Source: Basidiobolus meristosporus CBS 931.73
Lineage: Eukaryota; Basidiobolomycota; Basidiobolomycetes; Basidiobolales; Basidiobolaceae
DNA length: 64,000 nt
Direction: 5' to 3'
Assembly (NCBI GenBank): GCA_002104905.1
Contig: MCFE01000151.1
Span: 89,256-153,255 of the forward strand
Part shown: positions 1 to 10,700 of the stretch, piece after piece
Position numbering within the stretch: position 1 is the stretch's first letter
Layout of the letters: every line of letters starts with the position of its first letter
Translations under genes and position numbers: made by a program
The notes under the pieces: model-generated
What the model was told of the DNA's origin: nothing
Seen by the model: only the letters and a program-made list of their open reading frames with translations
The model's database searches: none

Positions 1-539
1 CTTTAAACTTGTAATTGTAGTGTGGAGATTCTGGAAAGACAGGCTCTCTCTTTATTTTTCAGCTGGGGAAGTCATATATATGAAAATTTTGAAGGATCAA
101 AGTTTTTGGGCGATTGCGCAAGCAATACGCGTGATACAAAGCTAAAATTTTGCAGTGGCGCAGATCGGACATAGGCGCAGCACCTGTGAACATATCACGT
201 GATTTGTTTGGCTGGTTTGAAAGTTACACGTGATCAAAGTCACCATAGTAATCCTAGCAATAAGGCATAGTATATATAATAGTTAGACTCTTTTGGTCAT
301 AACTCCTTAAGTACTGCTTCAAATGAGCTGTAATTTGAAACATGTGTTGGCTACTACGTGTTCTGTATGACATAATATTCTTGGGTGGATTGCTTGTCAG
401 GGTCTGGAGCATTTGTTCATCAAAGTTGGAAATTCTTGATCTTTCACTTGTGTGTTACGATAGCAAAAAGCAAAATAAAGAAATGAGTGCAATATTGGTT
501 TAGAGATATTGTAGTAATGGAATACTTTCCATTACCACA
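1..539 (-). repeat. Ty3/gypsy LTR, cut by window edge
   Basis: This matches the part of the full LTR at 7248-7786 and ends with the same terminal bases (..TTACCACA). The left part lies outside the window. It carries the CACGTGAT-type motifs seen in the other LTR copies. Orientation is given relative to the full gypsy element, which reads on the minus strand. I cannot tell whether it is a solo LTR or the end of an element outside the window. Confidence 0.85.
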
Positions 540-1565
540 CATCACTATGAGCTAAAAATATGCCAAGAATGTCCTGGAAGGTTCTAAAGGGCATAGCACA
601 TCCAACCAATCAGGAATCAGTAGTCTGAAACCTGTGCAACATAGAAATTCCATTTATGGTATTGAAATGGTAGGGATGGTAACACATACCTAGGTCATGT
701 GTCACAGGTACTGTCACGGGTACCTGCCTTATATAGATACATTTATTGATCACAAAGCTGAATAACATCTGGGATAACTAATGCTAATAACTAATCAGGG
801 TAAACATCATATAGGGATAATACTGATAATATGGGCAAAAGAAGAATGGGATAATACTGATAAGATAAAATATAGATAAGTATATCATAATGACTATATG
901 AATAAACTTGTCTGTGGGAGGCATGTTTACCCTACCACACCGTCATACTGCCAATATAATGCCATCAGAGTCTTGCTGTGAGGCTGTCAAAATACCATCG
1001 AGTTTCTTACCATATAAGGCAATTGTATGTCCGGCCAATTGTATCCGCCTAAAATAGCTATAGAGTGCTAAAAGACCTCAACAATACCATACAAATATTA
1101 TTACAGCACCAATCAAATCTTGTCAAGTTTTATCCCTTTATTTCGTTGAAAAATTGGCAAAACACTGTTTTGATCCCATCATAAGATAGTTAGGAGGGTC
1201 ACTAATTCTAAGCTGCTGGTATTATGATGGTCTCTAAATGGGATCCTGATGGCTGATCCAGATTGGATTCACCCATGGGACCAAATTATTATTCATAGGG
1301 ATTGACTCCATAAATTATCCTTGGCATTTGTTTCAACAGGTGCTGTCTCATTGCATTTTGGGATTTGACTAGACTCATGCGTGGTACTGTTGTTAGTGGA
1401 GATAGACTCACAATCTATCAGTGAGCTTTCTTTGTCAGAGCTGTCACTCTGCATGCATATTCAGAAGGCTGAGGTGAGCCTAAAGGTGTCACAAACTCAT
1501 CTGACTTGTACGGCAAAAGACTGGTTGTAATCCTAGGAATACTTTCTATGCTCTCTGTGTGCTTC
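540..1565. other. Non-coding stretch between two gypsy LTRs
   Basis: I see no supportable gene. The stretch is AT-rich. Around 1165-1310 there are short phrases (GATCCCATCATAA, TTCATAGGGATT) loosely like the end of the unknown repeat at 5670-5729, so a decayed piece of that repeat is possible but not shown. Confidence 0.5.
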
Positions 1566-2649
1566 TGTTGTGTTGTATTATGATTAGTTTGGGGCTTGTT
1601 CTATAATGTAGAGGCTAATCAACAATATACAACAACTTCCAGTATGCTAATACTGAAATAATGTTTTGGGAGTTAGACATACCAATAGAAGATATAACTT
1701 TTACTAATATCCTCAATCCTGGGCTCAAAATATACAGTAGACAATGTTTATCACTTCTACAGCGGTGTTCTGAACTTCTGTTGACTAATGGGCTTATTTA
1801 CTTTTATAGTAACTTTTCCTTATTTGGAAGTCACTTTCCTTTCTGAGAAGATATTTCCTAATATGGAAATTCTGAACTCCCCTTTAACCTAAAGGGGTGT
1901 GTTGTAGAAGTCTCTAAAGGGGTCTTTAGACCTAAAGGGGTGTCTTTAGAGTAAAGGGGTTTCTTAGAGTGGACTTTTCCAACAGAAAAGTGGTAGTTTC
2001 TTGTAGAACTTAGATTGGATTCTTGTGAGCTTTGCAGTCTCTTTACTGATGTAGTACCGATCAAAGTCAGAATACTCAACAGTGCAAGTGATGCAGGGGA
2101 AGTCTTATAACCTTCAAACTTGTAATTGTAGTGTGGAGATTCTGGAAAGAGAGGCTCTCTCTTTATTTTTCAGCTGGGGAAGTTATATATATGAAAATTT
2201 TGAAGGATCAAAGTTTTTGGGCAATTGCACAAGCAATACGCGTGATACAAAGCTAAAATTTTGCAGCGGCGCAGATTGGACATAGGTGCAGCACCTGTGA
2301 AAATATCACGTGATTTGTCTGGCTGGTTCAAAAGTTACACGCAACTAAAGTCACCATAATAATCCTAGCAATAAGGCATAGTATATATAATAATTGGACT
2401 CTTTTGGTCATAACTCCTTAAGTACTGCTTCAAATGAGCTGTAATTAGAAACATGTGTTGGCTACTACGTGTTCTGTATGATATGATAGTCTTGGGTGGA
2501 TTGCTTGTCAGGGTCTGGAGCATTTGTTCTTCAAAGCTGGAAATTCTTGATCTTTCACTTGTGTGTTACAATAGCAAATGCAAAATAAAGTAATGAGTGC
2601 AATATTGGTTTAGAGATATTGTAGTTGTGGAATACTTTCCATTACCACA
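1566..2649 (-). repeat. Solo Ty3/gypsy LTR with 4-bp target duplication
   Basis: This is a complete LTR of about 1084 bp with TG...CA ends, closely matching the LTR pair at 6691-7786 and 12800-13895. It is flanked by CTTC on the left (1562-1565) and CTTC on the right (2650-2653). That is the 4-bp duplication expected of a single insertion, so the solo LTR most likely arose by recombination between the LTRs of a former full element. Small ORFs inside it are chance. Confidence 0.9.
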
Positions 2650-3334
2650 CTTCATGGCTGAGAGGCTTGCTACAATAGCCACAAGGTCATTTTTCTCTTC
2701 TCTTATGGCATTGAAGCAAAGTAGTCTTGTCCATGGGGCAAACAGCTTGACCTTCAACAAAGTAACACTATTATATCACTTTTTTGTCTATACTCATGTG
2801 AATTTGAGACAGTCTTGTAGCTGAGACATTGCACCTACATGAGTGTAAGATTCAATAATGACCTGCCATAGTAAGCATAATAAATAAAGTTGTGGCACCA
2901 CATACCCATGTAAATGTAGCATTATTTCCCCTTTGGCTTGACCCACTTCCATGTGTGAGTACTAAGTGCAGTACCCACTCTTTGCCCAAGAGTTCCCCAC
3001 AGAGTCCTACCCAACGTCCCCCAGTATCCTCCCTATGATTCCCCCATGCGCCCTCCCTCCTATCCCTGCCCATATCTAGTTAGAACACTTACCATAACAG
3101 AAAGGTGTTCACACCTCTATTTTATAACTCAATACCTATTATCTAAGCCCTCCCCCAAGTGATATATATATCTACCAAATTGAACCAAGTGAGAGGACAA
3201 GAGGATTTGGATGGAAATAAACACCAGTCTTTATTACCTTACTACCTTCTATTGGAAGCTATTCTGAACCAAGTGGTACTGACTTGACCTAAAAGCTCTC
3301 CCACTCAATACATACAGTCAGTAATAACTCACAC
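2650..3334. other. Non-coding stretch, probably old repeat DNA
   Basis: This is the target into which the solo LTR at 1566-2649 inserted. A short minus-strand open stretch (2566-2760) overlaps the junction and has no recognisable domain. Position 3296-3316 holds a phrase (CTCTCCCACTCA) like the purine tract next to copia 3' LTRs in this window, so part may be eroded copia DNA. No gene is supported. Confidence 0.4.
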
Positions 3335-5729
3335 CATGTATATACCGCCAAAAAATAAAGCAAAGTTCTCTGGTTCTCAACCAAACCCCACTGCTGATGG
3401 CAGCAGAAGAATGGTTTGACAACAGCTTGCTTTGACATTCAGTGCAACAAGTGGGTCTACATCAAAAAAAGGCCATGTTGATAGTGTGCCTACTGAAGGT
3501 AATAATGTGGACTCCTCAGTCTCTCAGTCAAGTAGGTAATTGAGAACCTCTGCAGAGCTGCAAGCTGACTGTTAGACAAAGTGTTGCAAGCGCAGTACCT
3601 TCAGTTAAAGACCAGTCAATGGCCATCATAACATCACCACCCCCTATATTATCAAGTATGTTGTCAGCTCATACCAAAGCATGAATGAAGCAATTAGGTG
3701 CAGTGGCTAATGGGATAGATGTAATGACCCAGAGAAATCAGGAAATAGTTCAGAAACAGGATGAGCAGATAATATGTGTAGAGTAATCAATATCTCAGGT
3801 AGAGAAAGCAGTGTCTCTACTGCAAGAAAGGAACTCAGGTAGCTCAATGTCACAGCCAAGAATTGAACCATTTCACAGTGTAACAGCAGAAGAACACCAT
3901 ACATTCTTTGATGCACAACAACAGTGCCCAAAGATAAAGCCCACAGATAAACCTATCACAGCATGGGAGGGAGACAATGTGGTGTTTATAACAAAGCCTA
4001 AATATCATGAGAGATTGAAGATCTAAGAAGCTGTTGAATGCAATAATGAAGAGTGGGCTAATATTCAAGAGGCTGTCAGAAATCTAGCCTGCCATCACCA
4101 TGAGGCTGGTATACCATGGGACCATCCAGAACTCAAGGCCAAGCATAATGCACTTGACTTCTTCCATGAGCATTATCCTGAACTTATACAGGCAAACAGA
4201 TTTTGTGCAAGCATTGGTATGCAAAGAAAGTATCCAAATAATAGCAGAAACAATCAAGGGCAGATGAACAAGAGTGCAATGGCCAAAAACCATTGGCTTC
4301 ATCAAGTACCTGTTGCTAGCCTGGCCAAAAGCTCCAAACAAGCATCAAAGAGATGTCTGGCAGCTGGAACAGTGTCAATAAGGGGCAAGCAGGCAGAAAC
4401 AGATGCACCAGCACAACATTTATCAAGTAAAAAGCGTAGTCTATTCAAGAAGCATACAGTCAAAGTAGTAGTGAAGGACCTGGCAGTGACAAGATCCAGC
4501 AGCTTTCTAAGCAGCTTGTCACAACTACAGCTGGGAGCTCAAAACAAGCAGTAACAAAACATCAAGTTGCAAGGAGAGTACCAGCAAGGGACAAGCAGGC
4601 CAAAGCAGATGCTTAAGAGCAGAATTTTTTTACGGAGAAAACATAGTTCATTACAAGAAGCACTCCAACAAAGTAGCAGTAAAAGACCTGACAGTGGTAA
4701 AGGAAAATGTAAAGGGAAAAATGTCTACCCAAGCCTAAGACAGGCAAGTGTCAGAAAAAAGCAGCAGTTCTTGCAAATTAATGCCATAAGCCCAGAACAG
4801 ACTGAATTCCATCATAGCCAAGAAGATTTACCAACAAGAAAACAGCTGTTTTCATAAGAGTAGGAAGTGCAGCCAGCTAAGCTACACTCCAGCAAGGTAG
4901 ATGAGTTTGCAGTGAACGGCAGTTGGTCTACCACAGCCTCCACATCCTCCATAGTTGACAGAGTTAAGATCCCATTGACAGACAAGGCTACAATGTCACA
5001 AACTCAAAAGACTATCACAATGCCTTCAGTGGAGTTTTGGAACATTAATAGGCACACCAAGATGTTGCAGCACTTCTTCAAGAGCAGTGCTGAAGAAAAT
5101 GCACTTGAATATTGCAAGGATGGATTGCAAATACTGGCAGATGGGGTGCTAGACCTTGCACTGCCAGCTGAAGACCAGGGCATGTGGGAACCAGTGAATG
5201 AACTGTGTCATAAAGCCATTGGGTTCCTGCCAGAGTCATGGAAACAGAGTGTTACAGCAGAAATACTTATTGAGTGGTAGATTTTGATGAAGTTACTTGT
5301 TGAGTGTGGGGTTGGGCTTAATGTTAGTGTGGGGTATTGGGACTTATATAGGTCAGTACAATTAGCAATTGAGGTACAACTGAAGTTGCAGTGGAAATAT
5401 ATCAATTTGCATGTATGGAAAATAAGAAAAACAGCTGAGTCAGGTATCAAGGAGTGTGAAAAAGAGGCAATAGCCAATCAATGCATACAAACATATGAGG
5501 TGATAGAGTGTCCAGAATGAGAGATTGAGAAAATTAGCAGAGAACCAATCAGAAGTCACTTTTGTATTGCTGTGATGAAAAATCTTCACCAAGTTTTTTA
5601 TGATATCTGGGGTGCAATTATTTTTGAAGGTCTTTGCACAGTGTTCTGATGGTATCAATGCCTCTTAGTCACAGGACTTAGAATCTGTGATGGCCTTTTG
5701 ATGGGATCATCACAATAATTTTTCATAGG
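3335..5729 (+). pseudogene. Degraded coding repeat of unknown family, copy 1
   Basis: A chain of plus-strand open segments (3811-4026, 4219-4554, 4567-4857, 4867-5280, 5284-5520) reads as one degraded protein, possibly starting at the ATG at 3335 (MYIPPKNKAKFSG). Stops and frame changes break it. The C-terminal part (about 4990-5520) contains VEFWN-NRHTK-LQHFFKSS and LLVECG-GLNV. This is clearly the same protein as at 21497-21997, and the similarity runs on in the 3' flank to about 5729. The middle is rich in Lys, Ser and Gln. I recognise no reverse transcriptase, integrase, transposase or helicase motif. It abuts copia sequence at 5730. It is a repeated element protein by its behaviour; its function is unknown. 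Confidence 0.6.
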
Positions 5730-6197
5730 GGTAGTTGGTATGCCTACCAGTTCCATTTCATCTACCAGCAGTTTAATTCTGTTAGTTAGATTTTCCATTT
5801 CATCTCCTGGCAGCATTATGGAGTGATGAGCTTTTGTCTACAATACATTTTCTTAGCAGCTGAGCATGACTGGTAGGTGTTTTCTAATGCCTTCCAGGCA
5901 TTCTTTGCTGTTTTAGCTCTTGAGTATTGAATTAGCAATATGTGTTTGACATTGAGGCAAATGCAGTTAATGGTAATATGCTCTTTCCTCTGATATTATA
6001 AGGATTCCTCTCCCACACTTTTAGGAGGGCATTCTTCTCCCATAGCAATATACCAAAGTCCTCCTTCTTGTAGCAGCATCTACATCATCACTTTCCACAC
6101 CTGGTAGTTAGACCCATCCAACTTTTTGCCAGAGGGAAAAGTTACAGTACCAGTAGTAGTGAGTATTGCTGAAAGTAACAGCTTGGGGCTCATAACC
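5730..6197 (-). pseudogene. Ty1/copia gag fragment (5' part of a truncated element)
   Basis: On the minus strand this matches the first part of gag of the copia element at 58949-59420, including the region after the primer-binding site. The PBS phrase GGGCTCATAACC (plus strand) lies at 6186-6197, directly beside the LTR at 6198. The fragment stops abruptly at 5730, where the unknown repeat begins. Frames are broken. Confidence 0.8.
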
Positions 6198-6545
6198 TGT
6201 TGTAAGAGTCTTGGTGATATTGGAAGTGATTTAGAAAATTAGTAGATTAGGTGGTTTTTGCTTAATGATTTATTGAATATAAAAGTAGTATTTATACTTT
6301 TACACAGTCTTGGCATCACAAGCAGTTGAATAGGTTTCAAAAGGACACAAGAACATTGGTGCAAAGCTTGGGGCTGCTTGGATAACTTTGAGAATCTTCA
6401 TGTTCTGGGTACCTGATATTTCATTGAAAATGTTCCAGGTAAATCCCTGCAAGGAATTTTCTCAGTGAAGTCTAGGATTTGAAGGTAATGATCCAAGTGA
6501 ATAAGTTAGGTGAACAGTTAGGTGGAATAACAAACTATTACAACA
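6198..6545 (-). repeat. Ty1/copia LTR
   Basis: 348 bp, TG...CA, starting TGTTGTAAGAGTCTTGG and ending ..TTACAACA, homologous in reverse orientation to the LTRs at 58596-58944 and 62931-63280. Gag lies at lower coordinates, so this is the 5' LTR of a minus-strand element. The DNA on its other side (6546 on) is reverse transcriptase sequence of a different copia copy, so this element inserted into that copy. Confidence 0.85.
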
Positions 6546-6690
6546 ATGGTCAGGGTACTTCTGTCTATAGAGAACTGTATTCCTAGGTAGTAACCATGTT
6601 TGCCTAGATTGGACACCTTGAACCCCCTAGATAGGCTGGATTTAGTCTCCTCCAATGTTTCAGGCTATTGACAGCTAAAATAAAAACATC
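6546..6690 (-). pseudogene. Copia reverse transcriptase fragment, left of the gypsy insertion
   Basis: The minus strand matches the copia pol region just downstream of the YVDD codons (compare about 61945-62085). The same gene continues at 13896 on the other side of the gypsy element, so the two pieces are one copia pol split by the gypsy insertion. Confidence 0.8.
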
Positions 6691-7004
6691 TGTTGTGTTG
6701 TATTATGATTAGTTTGGGGCTTGTTCTACAATGTAGAGGCTAATCAACAATATACAACAACTTCCAGTATGCTAATACTGAAATAGTTTATTGGGAGTTT
6801 GATATACCAATAGAAGATATAACTTTCACTAATTTCCTCAATCTTGGGCTCAAAATATACTGTAGGCAGTGTTTATCACTTCTACAGCAGTGTTCTGACC
6901 TTCTGTCGACTAATGGGCTTATTTACTTTTATAGTAACTTTTCCTTATTTGGAAGTCACTTTCCTTTCTGAGAAAATATTTCCTAATATGGAAATTCTGA
7001 ACTC

Positions 7005-7100
7005 CCCTTTAACCTAAAGGGGTGTGTTGTAGAAGTCTCTAAAGGGGTCTTTAGACTAAAGGGGTGTCTAAAGGGGTGTCTTTAGAGTAAAGGGGCTCCT
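7005..7100. repeat. Internal CTAAAGGGGT repeat block of the gypsy LTR
   Basis: Five to six imperfect copies of a unit around (T)CTAAAGGGGTGTC or its variant TTTAGAGTAAAGGGG lie here, including an inverted pair TCTTTAGA / TCTAAAG. The block also occurs at 1877-1960 and 13113-13205, with differing unit number in the solo LTR. Confidence 0.75.
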
Positions 7101-7374
7101 TAGAGGGGACTTTTCCGATAGAAAAGTGGTAGTTTCTTGTAGAACTTAGATTGGATTCTTGTGAGCTTTGCAGTCTCTTTACTGATGTAGTACTGATCAA
7201 AGTCAGAATACTCAACAGTGCAAGTGATGCAGGGGAAGTCTTATAACCTTTAAACTTGTAATCGTAGTGTGGAGATTCTGGAAAGAGAGGCTCTCCCTTT
7301 ATTTTTCAGCTGGGGAAGTCATATATATGAAAATTTTGAAGGATCAAAGTTTTTGGGCGATTGCGCAAGCAATA

Positions 7375-7479
7375 CACGTGATACGAAGCTAAAATTTTGC
7401 AGTGGCGCAGATCGGACATAGGCGCAGCACCTGTGAAAATTTCACGTGATTTGATTGGCTGGTTCGAAAGTTACACGCG
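7375..7479. promoter_or_regulatory. Repeated CACGTGAT motifs in the gypsy LTR
   Basis: CACGTG followed by AT occurs at 7375-7380 and 7443-7448, and a variant CACGCGAT at 7474. In the partial LTR at the left edge the third site reads ACACGTGAT and the first ACGCGTGAT, so the motif class is kept while bases vary. CACGTG is the core bound by Cbf1/USF-type bHLH factors. A role in LTR transcription is inferred only. Confidence 0.4.
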
Positions 7480-7786
7480 ATCAAAGTCACCATAGTAATC
7501 CTAGCAATAAGGCATAGTATATATAATAATTGGACTCTTTTGGTCATAACTCCTTAAGTACTGCTTCAAATGAGCTGTAATTTGAAACATGTGTTGGCTA
7601 CTACGTGTTCTGTATGACATAATATTCTTGGGTGGATTGCTTGTCAGGGTCTGAAGCATTTGCTCTTCAAAGTTGGAAATTCTTGATCTTTCACTTGTGT
7701 GTTACGATAGCAAAAAGCAAAATAAAGAAATGAGTGCAATATTGGTTTAGAGATATTGTAGTAATGGAATACTTTCCATTACCACA

Positions 7787-7796
7787 AGTCTCCCCT
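7787..7796 (-). other. Polypurine tract of the gypsy element
   Basis: The minus strand reads AGGGGAGACT directly before the 3' LTR start (TGTGGTAATGG). It overlaps the end of pol: the TAG stop is at 7797-7795. Confidence 0.75.
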
Positions 7797-10700
7797 AACT
7801 TTGAGAAATAATGCCCTCATAATTACTTCTGATATGGAACTTCTTCAATCTGTTACCAGGTTGTGTCAGTGCAAGTGGTGTACCGTCAAGTTCTGCTAGT
7901 TTGTAAGACCCATTTTTGTTTGCATGTATGATCTTGTAGGGACCTTGCCATCACATATCCAGCTTGGATGCCTTGTTTCTTTGGCTTTTTGTGTTGTGAA
8001 GTAGTATCAGCTCACCTACTTCTAACAATGTTTTTCTTAGGCATTTTTGAGCGTCAAAGTACTCCTTGCCAGCCATTCTGGATTTCTTCAGGTTTTCTTT
8101 TGCATTCTGTTGCAGAGTGTGTGCTTGTTGAATCTGTTGTACTCTTGCTAGCAATAGCTCTGATGTTGTCATTGTTGGTTTCCATGGGAGGGTAAGCCAA
8201 TTCTCAAAAGATATGTCTATAGGCAAAACAGCTTCATGTCCATATATTAAAAAAAATGGTGTATACCCTGTACTTCTTTTAACCGTGACTCTATCAGACC
8301 AAATTGCTGCATGAAAGTTATTTGCCCATTTGTTGGGTTCTTCATAGCTAAGCTTTGCTAATGTGTTTGCAAAAGCAGAATGTCCACGTTCAACTGGTGA
8401 ATTTGCTTGTGGGTGATATGGCGTAGTATGTATAAGCTTGGTTCCATGCTTTGTCGCTAGTGCTTGTATTTCATAAGATCCACATTCTCCATTGTCTGCA
8501 ATGAGGGTGCCAACTGAACCATGTCTGAGATATACATCTTCTTTGAGAAATCTTGCTACTGCTTTTGCATTGGCTTGTTTCAGCATTCTAGCCTCTATCC
8601 AACCAGTAAAGTTATCACGACAGTCCACCACATACTTATACCCAGCTGTTGCCCTTGGTAAATGTATAATATCTACATGTGCAATTTGCCAAGCATAAGA
8701 TGTGTATATACTGTGAAGTGGTTCATGCATCTTTTGGTTGTCTCTTCTTTGACATGGAATACATGATTTCACATCTTCTTTTGTGTTGGTGTAAAGTGTT
8801 GGCCAAAAATACCGTAAAGAGATTTTTGCATATGTTGATGTAATTCCCTTATGACCTCCTGATTCAGATTCATGCGATTCTTGAATGATCTTCTCTTGAT
8901 CATGCTTGTTATGTATATACCGTCAAGGAACTCCATATTTGCTTTTTCTGAAAAGTGTGCCGTCATGCAGTATAAACTTCAGAGCCTTCTTTTTAAAATT
9001 TGTGCGTTGATTTGTGGGAATATCAGCAGGAACTTTGAGTGATGTAAGAAATTCCTTGATTTGTTGATAATTGCTTTGTATCATATGTCTGAATGAGAAT
9101 CCAAGACTAGTGTTTTCAAGAAACTCATCAATCTCATCATCATCAGTTGAGTACGGTGAATTGGGTTGCTTTCTAGATAAGGCATCAGGTCCTTTGTGAT
9201 TGGCTCCTGGTATGTGTTGCAGCGTAAAGTCAAAGATCTGGATGTATGATATCCACCGTGCTAGAATAGGATCAGGCAAAAGTTCCAACTTATTCAACAT
9301 TCCTAATAATGGCTTGGCATCAACCTCCAGTGTGAAGTGTACTCCTAATAAGTATGGCTTTAGCTTTTTGAGTACATAGAGTACTCCCAGTGCTTCCTTC
9401 TTGATAGATGGATAGTTAAGCTCATTCCCTTTGAATAGTCTGCTAAGATATTTGCACGGTTGTCAATGATGATCTTTTGAAACTTGAATCATGATTCCAC
9501 CAACCCCAATTCCAGAGCTATCAACTGATACAATGATTGGTTGTGAATCAATAACACTGTAGTCTATAGCTGCTAAGACAGGTGGCTTTGATAATGACTC
9601 AAGCAATGTCGACATAGCATTTGCCTGTTCTTCATGCCATTCAAATTTCTGGTTTTTCTGTAATAACTGAGTCAGTGGCTTAGCAATTTGAGCATAGTTC
9701 TTGATCCAGATTCTGAATAGACCAGTAAGTCCTAATAATTGTCTGACTTGATGAATATTCCTTGGTGGCTTCCAATTCAGTGCCAATGAAAGTTTTGCAG
9801 GATCAGGCAATCTCCCTTTTTCAGTAACAAGTTCACCTAGAATGATTGCTTTGTTGTAGCCAAACTTGCATTTGGCTCCTGATACAGTCAGACCAGAAGC
9901 TTGAAGTTTCTTCATGACCCTCTCAACTGTGCTTATGTGATCATAAACATATCTTCTTACTTGAGGTAAGACATACGATGTATCTTTTTCTCTGGACTTA
10001 TTCTTAACTGCAATGTCATCAAGAAATGGTCGGCATACCTCAGGGAAACAGTCATCCAAAACTCGAATCATTGCACGTTGATAATTTTGGACAGAGTTTG
10101 TCCATCCTTGAGGAATTCTTGTCATCCTTATGAGTCCTATTGGTGTATCCATAGCGGTGAAATCTCTTGAGGTAGGATCCAGAAGTATTTGGTCATATCC
10201 TGAATAAAGATCCAATGTTGTAATCAGAGGATATCCAGTAAATGACTCAATATACTCATGTCATATGGGTGGTTGCATAGCATCTTTGATGGTGACTTTA
10301 TTCAAATGCTGTACGTCTTGAATAAACCGTAGACTTCCATTTTTCTTCAACGGTGTAAACCAGGGATTGCGATAAGGTCCATAGCTATATTCAATGACTC
10401 CACTTTGAAATCTTGATTGTAGCATTTCAATTACTTTGTTCAGTAATCTTGAGGGAATAGGATATGATCTCAGTGCCCATGGTGTATGTTCAACGGTATG
10501 GATCTTAACCGGTGGAAATAGCTCTGTGGATAAACATCCTCTTTGTGCATCATTAAATGCAAAGACATTGTCATAGCGTTGTAGCATAGTCAAAAAGAGA
10601 CTTCTCTCCTCAGTGGAAAGAGTAGTCCCAATAGCCAACTCCTTGAGCTTCTCTTCTGTGAGTCTGATTTTGTCATATTTGTGCAAAGGCTCCATTTGAG

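Larger units (their letters stand above)
6691..7786 (-). repeat. 3' LTR of the gypsy element
   Basis: 1096 bp, TG...CA, same length as the LTR at 12800-13895. On the minus strand a TATA-like run (TTATATATAC) lies near 7517-7529. An internal block at 7005-7100 repeats CTAAAGGGGT units. Differences from the other LTR are at 6809, 7098, 7604 and 7706. Confidence 0.95.

Noticed and set aside
4219-4857. Lys/Gln-rich ORFs as separate host genes
   Set aside because: They line up as one degraded frame with the repeated block at 4990-5520, so they belong to the unknown repeat.
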